This document shows, in pieces, positions 23,454 through 34,751 of a DNA stretch of 64,000 bases. Positions within the stretch are counted from its first letter, which is position 1, and every line of letters begins with the position of its first letter. Made by a program: the position numbers and the translations under genes. The DNA comes from Aspidapion aeneum (Eukaryota; Arthropoda; Insecta; Coleoptera; Brentidae), in assembly GCA_963576565.1 (NCBI GenBank), contig OY755038.1, forward strand, positions 178,118,438-178,182,437, given 5' to 3'. The notes under the pieces are model-generated. The model was not told where the DNA came from, did no database searches, and saw only the letters and a program-made list of their open reading frames with translations.

Positions 23454-23633
23454 AAGTGAATTACACATAAAACAAAATAATGCTATAAACACAACACAAT
23501 TGTGAGTTACAGACTAAACAAAGCGGGGAGAACTGTTGAGTGAACCCTAAGTTTAAATCTGACTTTTCTAGTAAATTAAGTTAAAACAAAATTGCTAATT
23601 AGTCTTACTGACTAGATTGTAATAAAAAAAAAA
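23454..23633 (+). other. 3' UTR and poly(A) tail of the Jockey-like LINE
   Basis: About 170 bp of AT-rich 3' UTR ends in AATAAAAAAAAAA near 23621-23632, the expected tail. Directly beyond it lies the truncated 3' side of a minus-strand LINE. Confidence 0.65.
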
Positions 23634-23649
23634 CACTGTGTGTTTGACA

Positions 23650-25300
23650 AATAAAAAAAAAATAAATAATTTTTTTGAAAGTTTTCTTTATCAATGGTTT
23701 TGAAATCCAAAAATATTCCTACTATAATTTCTCCCTTTTCGAAACTTTGTCTCCAAATTTCTGTGACATATTGAACAGCAATTTCGGTTGAAAATCTTCT
23801 TCTAAATCCTGCTTGATTTTTTACCAACATTTCGTTTTCATTAATAAATTCGAAAAATTGATCATAAACTACGTCCAACTAATTTCTCAATATCCCATAA
23901 AACATTAACTGGTCGCATCCTTCTCTTAGACATTGGTTTATTAAGTTTAGAAGTGGGTAACCAATTACTTGAAATTTTTCTTTTATTATTGATTTGCTTA
24001 ATATTTCAGTATAATTGTTATATGACTTTAATTTTGAAACTTTGTTTTTTAGTTGATTTAAACTTAATATAGTAAAATTTTCAAATGTATTGTTTGTTAA
24101 ATTAATTATACTAAATTTCAATTTTACTTTTGGAATTATGGAATTATTAATTGATTCAATGCTTTCTATGTAGTTTAGACGTTCAGCTATAATATGTGGA
24201 TCTTGTTCTTTTTTATCCGGAAAAACAATTTATTTAATTTTATCTTTTCTTTTGCAGTTTACAATCTCCTTAAGTGTTTTCCGCATTTTTTTACTATCTC
24301 CTTTATTTGCGTCAATATGTTTTCGTAATATATATATTTTTTCTTCTCTTAGGATTTTTACACATTCATTTCTAAGTGTCTTATAGTTATTGCAATCTTT
24401 ATCCTCACCAGTTATAGAAAATTTCTTATAAAGTTCATCTCGTTTTTCTTTTGCTTCAAAAATATTTTTGTTAAACCATGGTGTTCCTCTCTTATTTATT
24501 CTTATAGTCTTATTTTCTTTTATTTTATGTACTTATACAATTTTCCATGTTTTCGTAAATATTACTAAATAAAAAATCAACATCAAAAATTTGTAGTTCT
24601 ATGTACACTGTGTTAATTAATAAGGTTTTTTAGAGCCCAAATTTTTTTTTTATTTTCCTCCCTGACTGAATTTACAGCTTCGATTTCTATAAATGTCCAG
24701 AAATGATCACTAATTTTTCGTTTTTTTGCTATGTCGGCAGTTAGGGAAAAATCATTTGTTATTACTAAATCAATAAGGGTCCATCTCACCGACTTTTTTT
24801 TCGTTACTTAGTTTAAACCGTTTCTTAATATAATCATAATATGACGTAATAAGAAACACTTAAGGCAAAGTAATGAAAAAAAAAAAGTCGGTGCGATGGG
24901 CTATTAGTGACTTTAATGTATTTGTTACTCTTGTATATTCTAATATAAGCTGTTTTGTTCCAATTAGATTGATTATACCCTTTAATTTTTTAACATAACA
25001 GTCATTATTTACATAATTTACATAGTTTTTCGATATTTTGACACATTTTTAAACAAAAATATTATTTAAAACATATACCATTGTAAATCTTAAATTCAAT
25101 AAACAATTGTATAATTCACAATTTTCAATCCATAGTTCTTGTTCAAAAATATCTTTTGTAATATGGGTTTCTTTAAGACACAAGATAATTGGATCATTTG
25201 TTTTAATAAAGTCAACAATTTCATCTTTGGAGCCTAAAAATACATTTACATTAATTTGGTAAATTTTATTAAAGTTTTTTCCAAAAATCTTAGACTTAAA
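23650..25300 (-). pseudogene. Decayed LINE ORF2 (endonuclease to mid-RT)
   Basis: On the minus strand, fragments in several frames give an endonuclease start near 25290-25100 (NVNVFLGSKDEIVDFI, then DPIILCLKETHITKD), an endonuclease-RT linker near 24480-24250 (GTPWFNKNIFEAKEKRDELY, RNECVKILR), and RT near 24120-23690 (GYPLLNLINQCLREG; NQAGFRRRFSTE; GIFLDFKTIDK). This is a non-LTR retrotransposon ORF2. Stops, frameshifts and a small palindromic insertion (24781-24899) break it, and the catalytic box and everything after it are missing. The clade is uncertain (CR1/Jockey/I-like). Confidence 0.65.
24781..24899. mobile_element. Small palindromic MITE-like insertion
   Basis: CCATCTCACCGACTTTTTTT at the left is answered by AAAAAGTCGGTGCGATGG at the right. 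GTTACTTA and AAGTAATG extend the arms. The 119-bp hairpin lies within LINE ORF2 sequence. The duplication is not evident. Confidence 0.5.
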
Positions 25301-25440
25301 TTTGTTTAGTGATTGCTACTCTTCAAATTTATAATCTATTTTCAATTTATGTTTTTGAATTTGGTTTAGATAAATTTTACAATTTTGATCAAATTGTCCA
25401 TGGTTTGTCAAGTATCCTAATTTAAATCTCTCATTTGCTT

Positions 25441-26421
25441 CTAAACAGTTTGGACATTGGATATTTTCTCATTGGCACTGTGCGAATGTATTCCACATTT
25501 CATGCAAATATCTTGTTTACTGCAATATTTTGCGGAGTGTTGATACCCTGTACATTTATAACATCGATGGATATTATAGTACTCATATACTGGACATATT
25601 GAAAAATTATTAAACAAAACGCCCTTTTCCATTATTTTTTAAAAATTCTTACCATCAGTTTCTAATATACACATAAATTTCGTCCTATTTTTTTTTTAAA
25701 TTTTAAAATATGTATTTTCTAGGTAATGGTGTTGTTTTAAAATAATTTCTTTTTAAGTTCTTCATTATTTATTTTTTCTTCTATACCAATAATTTTTATT
25801 CGAGGATTTCTTTTTTCTTGATTTTTTGTGCTATAATTTTCACTCAATGTATTTTCTGCTGCATTTCTTAACCTTTCTACTGCATCTTTATTTTCACACT
25901 GAATTTTTAAAGCAACTTTTTTTTAAAATTATTTATGTTCTTAATATCTATATTTAAAGAAACTGGATTTATATACTTTCCAAGTTCTTTTCTTGTTATA
26001 TTTGAATCTTGCAACTTATGTGGTTTTATGGTGATACTATTTGTTAATAAATTTTTATTTACCTCATGTTCGGATTCATTTTTATTATTGTTTAAATCTT
26101 TTGTCGATACTTCTGCAAATAATTTGTCTAGCATTGTATCTTTAATATTTTCTTAAATTACTTCAACATTTTTCTTTGTATCCTGTTCCAAAAAATTATT
26201 TTTTGTTTTAAAAATGTAATCTTGTCTGATAGTTTTCCTATAATTCTCTCTGTTGCTTTTAACAACTCTTGTTTATCATTTATTAATCCCATAAAAAATT
26301 TAAGATATTTTTTTGAAGTATCACCTTTGTTATTTATATTTTCATAATTATTTTCTTTAATCTTAGTCTCACTGTCTATATGCTTCTTTTTTTCGGTTCT
26401 TCTGCTTCTGTTTTGACTCAT
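25441..26421 (-). pseudogene. Decayed LINE ORF1 (nucleic-acid-binding protein)
   Basis: The same minus-strand LINE continues upstream of its ORF2. 26421-26158 encodes a lysine-rich N-terminus with a probable coiled coil (MSQNRSRRTEKKK, later LINDKQELLKATERIIGKL). 26134-25907 continues in another frame. 25632-25441 contains Cys/His clusters (CYKCTGYQHSAKYC, CMKCGIHSH), typical CCHC knuckles of LINE ORF1. Frameshifts and stops separate the parts. Confidence 0.55.
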
Positions 26422-26513
26422 CTGCTATGATTTTTAAATTTTCGTGTTTTTTTAAATGGTTTTTAAAGTTTTTTGTTGTGACAGAAAATTATTGTTTATT
26501 ATATGCAGCTGAC

Positions 26514-26558
<45 letters not shown>

Positions 26559-26916
26559 AAAATATATTTTACCTTTGTTCTTAAACTATAGCTTTTTACC
26601 TTTGTTCTTAAACTATAGCTTTCACAAACATGTCAAATACAGCGTTTTTGCCCAATAATACGAGTCTATGGGCATAGCTTTTAAATATGGCAAAAACTAT
26701 ATGCATGAGGCCCCAAAACTGACATGGAATTTTTATTGGCTTTTTGTGCAAGCCTATAGGTAAATTTTAAAATGCTTTTACTGTAAAAAATATTTGAATC
26801 GGTTATATATATATAGGTGGGTTTGGGAAACCAATATCAGTGATGACAAAAACAGGTACAGCTAAAAACTTTAAACCATTTTTTTAGCCGACTCCGACTA
26901 CACAGGTTTATTTGCT
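26422..26916. other. Non-coding DNA with a (TA)n tract
   Basis: A TA dinucleotide run spans about 26518-26556. Just after, TTTTACCTTTGTTCTTAAAC occurs twice in tandem (26569-26625). No gene seen. Confidence 0.6.
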
Positions 26917-27036
26917 GTATGTATGTAAATATGTATGGACATATGTCTGTATCGTTTGGGTCTATGTCTGTATGTATGTATGTATGTATGTGTGTATGTA
27001 TGTATGTATGTATGTATGTGTGTATGTATGTCAGTA

Positions 27037-27072
<36 letters not shown>

Positions 27073-27302
27073 TGTATGTATGTATGTATGTATGTATGTA
27101 TGTATGTATGTATGAACGTATGTATGTATGTATGTATGTATGTATGTATGTATGTATGTATGTATGTATGTATGTATGTATGTATGTATGTATGTATGTA
27201 TGTATGTATGTATGTATGTATGTATGTATGTATGTATGTATGTATGTATGTATGTATGTATGTATGTATGTATGTATGTATGTATGTATGTATGTATGTA
27301 TG
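26917..27302. repeat. (TATG)n microsatellite, left block
   Basis: Degenerate at first, then almost pure TATG up to 27302, where T10 begins the adjoining LINE end. Long open frames in it are repeat artefacts. Same unit and orientation as 30695-31476. Confidence 0.95.
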
Positions 27303-27527
27303 TTTTTTTTTTGTTTTATATATAGCGAAGGAAATACATTTACGTATTCGACAGACTTAGTGTTTCATCTGGATATGTCGGACTCAAGTTATTAATACCA
27401 ACTAAAACCTCCGCTTTCCTCTAACCTCTGATCCCCACGGAAACTGCCGTTAGGCATTACTTCATGGGGGAGGATCTAGCTACTGCTCTTCCTTCTGGTA
27501 CCTAAGGTCACAACTCCTATTTTTCTT

Positions 27528-30504
27528 CTAATTGGCGTGATTCGCTCTTCTTCTTTCTATGGAACGCAGTTCTGTTAAGACTTTCGTGGCAAAAGTGTTG
27601 GTTGCGTCCCAAGCAGTCTTTGATGACAACATTGCTCCTACTAATGCCTCTGGTTGGATTGTGTGGGTCAGGATTGTCTCCAGTTCGTCGCGCTGTGGGC
27701 TAAAACGCGGGCACTTGAAGAAAACGTGTTCTGCATTCAGTGGTTCCAGAGCAGGATGCGCACTCCGGAGAATCATCGTGCTTAAAGCGGTGAAGATAAG
27801 CCCGAAAGCAGCCGTGACCTGATAGCATCTGTGTTAGATAGTAGTTGACCTCGCCGTGACTCCGGTTCAGCCAAACGTTGATCTTTGGTATAAGACGATG
27901 CGTCCACCTACCCTTCACTGTGGCATCCCACTGGAGCTGCCATCGGCTTATGCTGTTCTGCCGTTCTTCTTTTCTGAGTTCTTCAGCGCTCAGTGTAGTT
28001 GACCTCTTCCGTTGATAAAGGATCCGTCTTTCCTCAGCTAAGACTCTGAGAGGCAGAGTACCGGAAATGACACACACTGCTTCCTCAGATGTTGTACGGA
28101 AGGCGCTGGCTACTCTTAGGGCACTTAGTCGATATACTGGTCCAGCTTTCCTCCACGATTCTTGGAACCCTAGTGCGTCTGACCAAATGGATATTCCATA
28201 TGTGAGCACCGATGTGACCACTGATGATAGGAGTAGTCTTCTGCTCTGCTTTGGTCCGCCGACGTTAGGCATCAATCGTGCTAGGCTAGCTCTCACTGCT
28301 GACGCTTTGGCACTCACGTGTTCGACTTGTTGCTTAAAGTTAAGTCGGGCATCAATCATCACTCCCAGATATCGGATATATGGTTGTGACGTGATTTCTT
28401 GCTCTCCGACTCTTAGCTTGATGTTTTCTACTATCTTTCTACTGGTGATGAGCACTGCCTCGGTCTTATGCTTGGCTAGTTGCAAGTTTACCGTATTCAT
28501 CCACTGGTTAATTCGCCTGAAAGTGATATCGAAAGCCAGGTTTATCTCTTCGAGATGCTTCGCGACTATCACTACAGCTACATCATCAGCATATGCTACA
28601 AGCTTAACTCCCGCTGGCAATGCTATTCTCAAAAGACCATCATACATGATGTTCCACAGCAGAGGACCTAGAACTGAGCCCCGTGGTACTCCTCCAGTTA
28701 TTTCGTACTCCTTTCGACCGTTCTTTGTGTCATATTTAAGTACCCTGTTTGTAAAGTAGCTAGCTACAATTCTACGCAGGTAACCTGGTACACCCTTTTC
28801 TTCAAGAGCCCGCATTATGCAGTCCCAGTTAGCGGAGTTAAAAGCATTCTTAATGTCCAACGTAGCCACCAAGCAATATTTCTTCTTTCCACCCTTCCAT
28901 CTTGTTCCTGCAATCGCATCCTTGGCTGTATTTACTACCAGGCTGATTGCATCTAGAGTTGACCGTCCTTTCCGAAAACCATACTGGTTGTCTGCTAGGA
29001 GTGGATCGATTACTGCCTCTATTCTTTGGTGAATTATACGCTCCAATATCTTGCCCGCCGTGTCCAGCATGCAGAGTGGGCGGTAAGATGACGGTTCTTC
29101 CGGTGGCTTTTTTCCTTTAGGAAGCAGTACTAATCGTTGTTGTTTCCAGTTTCGAGGAAAAGTCCCTTCCTTAAGGCATGTGTCGTAAACGTCTAGGAAT
29201 AATGCCAATGCTGCCTCTATAGCTGTTATCAAGGCAACATTAGGGATTCCGTCCAATCCCGGCGCTTTATTATTCCCTACACGGTTACACGCCTCCATCA
29301 GTTCTTCCTGCGTAACAGATGGAATATCCTCTAGTTCCTCCAGTGCTAACAAGTAGTTGAAGTCGCGTTGCTGTGGAAACAGCGCAGTAACGATTTTCTG
29401 CAAAAGTTGCGGACAAGTAGGTGTCGGCATTGGCTGGCCATTTAGATGGGTCATGACGACCTTGTATGGCCTTCCCCACGGGTCTCTATCCACCTCGGCG
29501 ATGAGCTCCTTCCAGCAGCGTCTTTTGCTGTCTTTGATTGCTTTGTTTAAATTCCGACGCGATCTTTTGTACTCTGCTACCAGCTCTGCAGAGTTAGGTC
29601 GTCGGTAGCCACGCTGGGATATTCTTCTTTTTTTGAGACACTCTGAACGAAGAACGCTAATGTGATCGTTCCACCAGTGCACCGAAGGTCTTCCATTTAT
29701 GCCCCTTTTCCGGGACATACTGGCGTCGCAAGCCTGAGTAACTCGCTTCATTAGGTCCTTGGTCTTCATCTCGGCAGTTTCTACGATTATCGGATCACAA
29801 ACTAAGGCTACTACTAAAGCAGCTGTGTCGAGAGATTTGACTCTCCACCCAACCGCGTTATTTTGCCTGTTGGCTCTTCTGTGGTTCTGGCCAATTGATA
29901 TTTCCCATAACAGTGCACTGTGGTCACTGGCTGTGTAGGTGTTCAAGACTCTCCAGGAGTAGCTTCTTCTAGCTAGGCTGCTGCTGACAAATGTAAGATC
30001 CACAATTGAGCTTGCCTCTCCCTTGGTATACGTGGGAGTATCACCGATATTAAGGAGGACGATGTCTAGTGTGGCCATTGCCTCGAGTAGTGCTTTTCCT
30101 CGTGCATTAGTGGTTTTACTTCCCCAGTCTACTGCCCAGGAGTTAAAGTCACCAGCTATTGCCACCGGAAAATGTCGCCTAGCATCCTCGGTTAGCCGAT
30201 CGAGGAATTCTACAAATTGATCAATAGGGAGACTTGGCGGCGCATAACAACTGTAGAAGCGGATGTCATCTACCCATGCTGCTACAAAACCTGCCTCTCT
30301 ATTATTGACCACATTCTGGAATGGAAATTTGCCACAGGACCAAACGACAGCTCCAGTGGTGCTGTCCGATTCCCACGGTTGGGTACTCAGGTGTCTATAT
30401 GGCTCTGCTATCATTACTAAGTCCAGCTCTAGTTCCCGCACGGTCTGCATGAGCAGATCATGCGCAGCTTCACAGTGATTGAGGTTGAGCTGTAGTATCT
30501 TCAT
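27528..30504 (-). CDS. R1-clade ORF2: AP-like endonuclease and reverse transcriptase
   Basis: Start ATG at 30504, overlapping the ORF1 stop as ATGA. The endonuclease runs from residue 1 to about 210 (NLNH; GDFNSWAVDW near 118; ASDHSALLWEI near 192). RT runs from about 455 (LLPKGKKPPEEPSSYRPLCM; NQYGFRKGRST; LDIKNAFNSANWD; GGVPRGSVLGPLLWNI) with YADD near 638-641, then YLGVMIDARLNFKQQVEHV. All catalytic boxes look intact over 934 residues. A one-base frameshift near 27740 interrupts the C-terminal zinc finger, whose HVFFKCPRF part continues in another frame to 27528. The protein nicks target DNA and primes reverse transcription there. This is the best preserved coding region of the window. Confidence 0.9.
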
Positions 30505-30694
30505 GTTCGTTTACTTGTCATCTTCTGGAGTGCCTCTTGGAACACCGGGCACCTGTAAGTGCCGGCATGGTGGGCAGTATCCTCCGATCCATGATGTTTA
30601 GCGCATAGTGCACATTTAGCTGGATTGTTACACTTAGCAATCTGGTGTCCTTCTTGTCCGCATCTGATACAGAGCTTAGACCGGTCTACTGTGC
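30501..30694 (-). CDS. R1-clade ORF1, C-terminal end only (zinc knuckles)
   Basis: About 63 codons before the stop at 30501 carry CCHC-type knuckles (CIRCGQEGHQIAKC, CALCAKHHG, then YRC). ORF1 proteins bind the LINE RNA. The coding sequence becomes (CATA)n at 30694, so the N-terminal bulk is lost. Its TGA overlaps the ORF2 ATG by four bases, suggesting coupled reinitiation. Confidence 0.8.
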
Positions 30695-31476
30695 TATGTA
30701 TGTATGTATGTATGTATGTATGTATGTATGTATGTATGTATGTATGTATGTATGTATGTATGTATGTATGTATGTATGTATGTATGTATGTATGTATGTA
30801 TGTATGTATGTATGTATGTATGTATGTATGTATGTATGTATGTATGTATGTATGTATGTATGTATGTATGTATGTATGTATGTATGTATGTATGTATGTA
30901 TGTATGTATGTATGTATGTATGTATGTATGTATGTATGTATGAATGTATGTATGTATGTATGTATGTATGTATGTATGCATGCATGCATGCATGCATGCA
31001 TGTATGTATGTATGTATGTATGTATGTATGTATGTATGTATGTATGTATGTATGTATGTATGTATGTATGTATGTATGTATGTATGTATGTATGTATGTA
31101 TGTATGTATGTATGTATGTATGTATGTATGTATGTATGTATGTATGTATGTATGTATGTATGTATGTATGTATGTATGTATGTATGTATGTATGTATGTA
31201 TGTATGTATGTATGTATGTATGTATGTATGTATGTATGTATGTATGTATGTATGTATGTATGTATGTATGTATGTATGTATGTATGTATGTATGTATGTA
31301 TGTATGTATGTATGTATGTATGTATGTATGTATGTATGTATGTATGTATGTATGTATGTATGTATGTATGTATGTATGTATGTATGTATGTAGGTATGTA
31401 TTTATGTATTTATGTATGTATTTATGTATGTATGTATGTATGTATGTATGTATGTATGTATTTATGTATGTATGTA
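30695..31476. repeat. (TATG)n microsatellite, right block
   Basis: About 780 bp of TATG with a short TGCA phase (30976-31001) and TATT interruptions near the end (31398-31465). Open frames of up to 300 codons here are artefacts. A further short TATG run follows the next inserted element at 36949-36990. Confidence 0.95.
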
Positions 31477-32035
31477 CCGGGTGGGCGAAAAAAAACCGCA
31501 CAATTTTTTTGTCATTATAACTTTTGAACATGCCATGCATCGAGTTGAATGGAACAAACTGCACTTGGTAGAGAATTAATCAGAGTTTTTAATAAATATT
31601 GGTCCGCCATTTCAAAATCCAAGATGGCGAACGAAATAAAATTGTACACTTCAAAGATGCTCGTTTATTTTTGTGTTGCGAACATGTTTTAATAATTTTT
31701 TTAAATCACTAAAAAAGCAGCATTCTTGCCACGCACAACAAGGTATGAATCAGCAAAATCGGTTTGGTGGTTCTAAAAAGAAATATTTTTGTTTTAGCAC
31801 TGCGTGAGTGGTGCTCAATCAACACGAACGGTGGCGTGGGGCACTGTGTTCCCCAGTCCAGAAAAAGTGTATTTTTCTTGAATAAACAATACGTTTATTA
31901 TAAATATTGGTATATTTGAAAAAATGTACAATGCTATCAATTTAGTAAAATAGTATTTAGTGTTCTTATTGAGGAAAAAACCAAAAAGGAATAAGCATGA
32001 CTCTGGTAACCGACGAAAACTAATCAAGTACATCA

Positions 32036-32048
32036 CTGAAGGAAACTA
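32036..32048. repeat. 13-bp target duplication of the Penelope-like element
   Basis: CTGAAGGAAACTA at 32036-32048 recurs at 34727-34739, bracketing the Penelope-like element exactly. Confidence 0.8.
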
Positions 32049-32179
32049 TGATTGTGTAGAAATAAAATTTCGGACTTCGGTTCGGTTAGTAAGTATCTCT
32101 AACCGTTATCAAGTGTAAACTAAACAATCTAGTCTTTAAGCTAAATAAAGACAATGGAAGTCCGAAATTTTATTTCTAC

Positions 32180-34602
32180 ACAATCATTTCAAACAAAGAG
32201 TTGAAGAACGGTACGGACCCGGAATCAACAATCTATTCAGAGGCTACGAGAAGACCAAAATTAAAGTGATAAAGGAAGAAGAACACATTTCATTCTTGTG
32301 CGAGGCGCGCGACAGTGGTGTCATTCCGGTTGGTTTCCGTCTAAAAGCCAACTTTCCGGGAGTGAGAACGAAGAAGATCTTAGAGAGGACCAGCCAAGCA
32401 CTAATCCGATCCCAAGTCAGTTACCATCGATGGAGAAAAGCCAACTTCAACACAGAAATGGAGGAGCGATTTGACGAAATTAGACGACACACAAGGGAGG
32501 AAGACTACGAACCAATACTGAGTAAAATTGACAGTACGTGCAACAGAGAACGACAGAAGATAAGATCAACTCACCGAGAAAAACTTAAGAAACTACAGAC
32601 ACGTACTCAAGATAGAACAGACGCAACGACACCAAGCACTATAGTGAACATCTCCAAACGGACTTTGAGCACCAACGAAGAATTGGTACTCAGTAAGGGA
32701 CTTAAGTTCGCCAGTGCACCGGCACACACACCGACACTCGAAATTATTGCGGCAATAGAAACCGTTAGTCTACCTCAACCCGAAGCTGAGAAGTTTCGCC
32801 ATAAAGTAAGAACAACGTTGGAAAGAAAGAAACAACAAAAGACAAACATCACCAGTCTAGAACAACGGGCAATCAAGAACCTGCAGGCTGACAAATCAAT
32901 CAAGAGTCTACCGGCCGACAAAGGAAACGCGACGGTGATCATAGATGTCGAGACTTACGACAAAAAGATCCAAGAAGTTCTGGAGAAAGGGGACTACAAG
33001 CAACTGCCCAAAGTTCCAACCACCACCATAGAAGGACGCATCTACAGGACTTTGAAGAAGTATGCTGAAAATATCCCGGGCGCTGTTAGATCCCGCCTGA
33101 CTCCACACCACAGTAAGGCACCACATTTTTATGGATTACCAAAGATCCATAAGAAGGATATACCACTGCGACCAATCACCAGCTCCAGGGACTCACCGAC
33201 CAGCACTTTGTCGAGGTTTTTGTTGGACATAATTCAACCACTACAGGGTAAGTCCGAATCTTTTGTCAAAAACTCGGAACATTTTGTCGAGACTTTAAAA
33301 GGTATCGAATTAGATCCCGGCGATAGATTTGTAAGTTTTGATGTAGAAAGTCTCTACACCAACGTGCCAATAAATGAGTCACTCAGTATCATCAAAAACA
33401 AATTACAAACTGATGATACACTTCACGAGAGAACAACGCTATCGGTGGAGGGGGTGATGGATCTTTTGGAGCTCTGTCTCCGTAACTCTTACTTTCAAGT
33501 GAAAGATAAGTTTTACGCGCAAAATGATGGACTCCCAATGGGTTCATCTCTTTCGCCAGTGGTAGCAAACATCTACATGGAGTGGTTCGAGGACCATGCG
33601 ATCAACACAGCAAGAGTCAAACCAAAACTATGGCTACGATACATGGATGACACATTTATTATATGGCCGGAAATTGAAGACGAACTACAGAATTTTCTAC
33701 ACCATTTAAACGGTATTCGACCAACAATCAAGTGCACCATGGAAATTGAAAAAGATTCGGCCTTACCTTTTTTGGATGTTCTTGTCAAACGATCAGACAG
33801 AAACATTCAAACCACTGTATATAGGAAACCTACACACACGGGACAGTACCTAAATTTTAAGTCTAATCATTCTGTTGCTACAAAACAAGGAGTTATAAGA
33901 AGTTTGTTTTTAAGAGCCATAAATATTTGTAGTAATAATGAAGAATTAACCACAGAAATTATAAACATTAAAAAGGACTTACAACAGAATGGTTATTCCG
34001 AGAAATTAATAAACTCAACGATATTTAAAATTAAAAACAAACTAAATGTACCAAATTCTCAAAATAATAATCCGTTAGGTGTTATTAACATTCCATATGT
34101 TCAAGGGATTTCAGAAAACATAAGACGAATAGCTAAACACTATAATATAAAAACAGTATTTTCTTCGGGAAATACGATAAGAAGTTTTGTAACTAAAACA
34201 AAACCAGACAATCCCTCAAATAATAAGGAATGTATTTACCAAATCCCGTGTGAGTGTGGTAAATCATATGTAGGTGAAACGAAACGCCCTCTTCAGGTTA
34301 GAGTAAATGAACATCTAAAAAGTACCCAATTAGGGGATATTGAAAAATCCGGTTTAGCAGATCATGCATGGTCAAATGATCACAGGATTCAGTGGTCAGA
34401 AGCTAAAGTTTTACATAAGGAGTCGCATTGGCGAAAATGAAAGTTTATTGAAGCTGCGTTTATAATGCAGAATAAAGAAGTTTTCAGTCAACCAAGCACG
34501 GACATACCAAACATATGGAAACCACTCCTTATGGAAAACAGGCGTCTTAGGATTAAAAAAGGGGGCGGGCCGTCACACCTGACTGCACACCAAGTAGTAT
34601 AA
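32180..34602 (+). pseudogene. Penelope-like RT with GIY-YIG endonuclease, premature stop
   Basis: The frame is open from about 32155 with no obvious ATG; a GTG lies at 32266 and the protein sequence is clear from there. Counting from 32266, RT boxes are LPKIHKKDIPLRPITSSRD (about 292-309), FVSFDVESLYTNVP (356-368), DGLPMGSSLSPVVANIYM (421-438), YMDD (459-462) and YRKPTHTGQYLNF. The C-terminal GIY-YIG domain begins near 655 with CIYQIPCECGKSYVGETKR. A TGA at 34438-34440 ends translation just before KFIEAAFIM, which holds the expected GIY-YIG Glu; the same frame then stays open to TAA at 34600-34602. A stop there should abolish the endonuclease. A related copy lies at 54163-56060. Confidence 0.85.
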
Positions 34603-34633
34603 GTAGTAGCTTAAAGACTAGATTGTTTAGTTT

Positions 34634-34678
34634 ACACTTGATAACGGTTAGAGATACTTACTAACCGAAACGTCGTGT
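34634..34678 (+). ncRNA. Hammerhead-like ribozyme motif in the PLE-1 3' end
   Basis: Hand folding gives a type I hammerhead layout: helix I ACAC (34634-34637) with GTGT (34675-34678); helix II GGTTAG (34646-34651) with CTAACC (34661-34666); invariant GAAA (34667-34670); then CGTC, where helix III is the self-complementary ACGT and cleavage would follow GTC. The strand that should read CTGATGA is TTGATAAC, eight bases with two core changes, so this copy is probably inactive. Minimal hammerheads with a palindromic helix III are known from Penelope-like elements. Confidence 0.6.
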
Positions 34679-34751
34679 TTTAAAATAAATAAAGACAATG
34701 GAAGTCCGAAATTTTATTTTTTATTTCTGAAGGAAACTAATTAGAACCATA

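Larger units (their letters stand above)
27303..30694 (-). mobile_element. R1-clade (Waldo-like) LINE inserted in (TATG)n
   Basis: This is a minus-strand LINE with the end of ORF1, nearly intact ORF2, about 220 bp of 3' UTR and a short A-rich tail (AAAACAAAAAAAAAA on the minus strand) that joins CATACATA directly. The 5' end is truncated within ORF1 and joins the same microsatellite. R1-clade Waldo elements are described as inserting into ACAY repeats; ACAT is the minus strand of this array. Confidence 0.75.
32049..34726 (+). mobile_element. Penelope-like element PLE-1
   Basis: This has a long RT/GIY-YIG frame between terminal repeats. The 3' end (34606-34726) contains a hammerhead-like fold and the words ATAAAGACAATGGAAGTCCG. 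The 5' end holds an inverted copy of the 3' end (32057-32140), followed by a direct copy of its last part (32142-32200), the pseudo-LTR arrangement typical of Penelope elements. It is flanked by a 13-bp duplication. Confidence 0.85.

Noticed and set aside
26912..27395. Open frames of up to 158 codons in the left TATG block
   Set aside because: Microsatellite artefact, as above.
30625..31564. Open frames of about 300 codons rich in MYVC or HTYI
   Set aside because: Pure consequence of the TATG tetramer; no conserved protein sequence.
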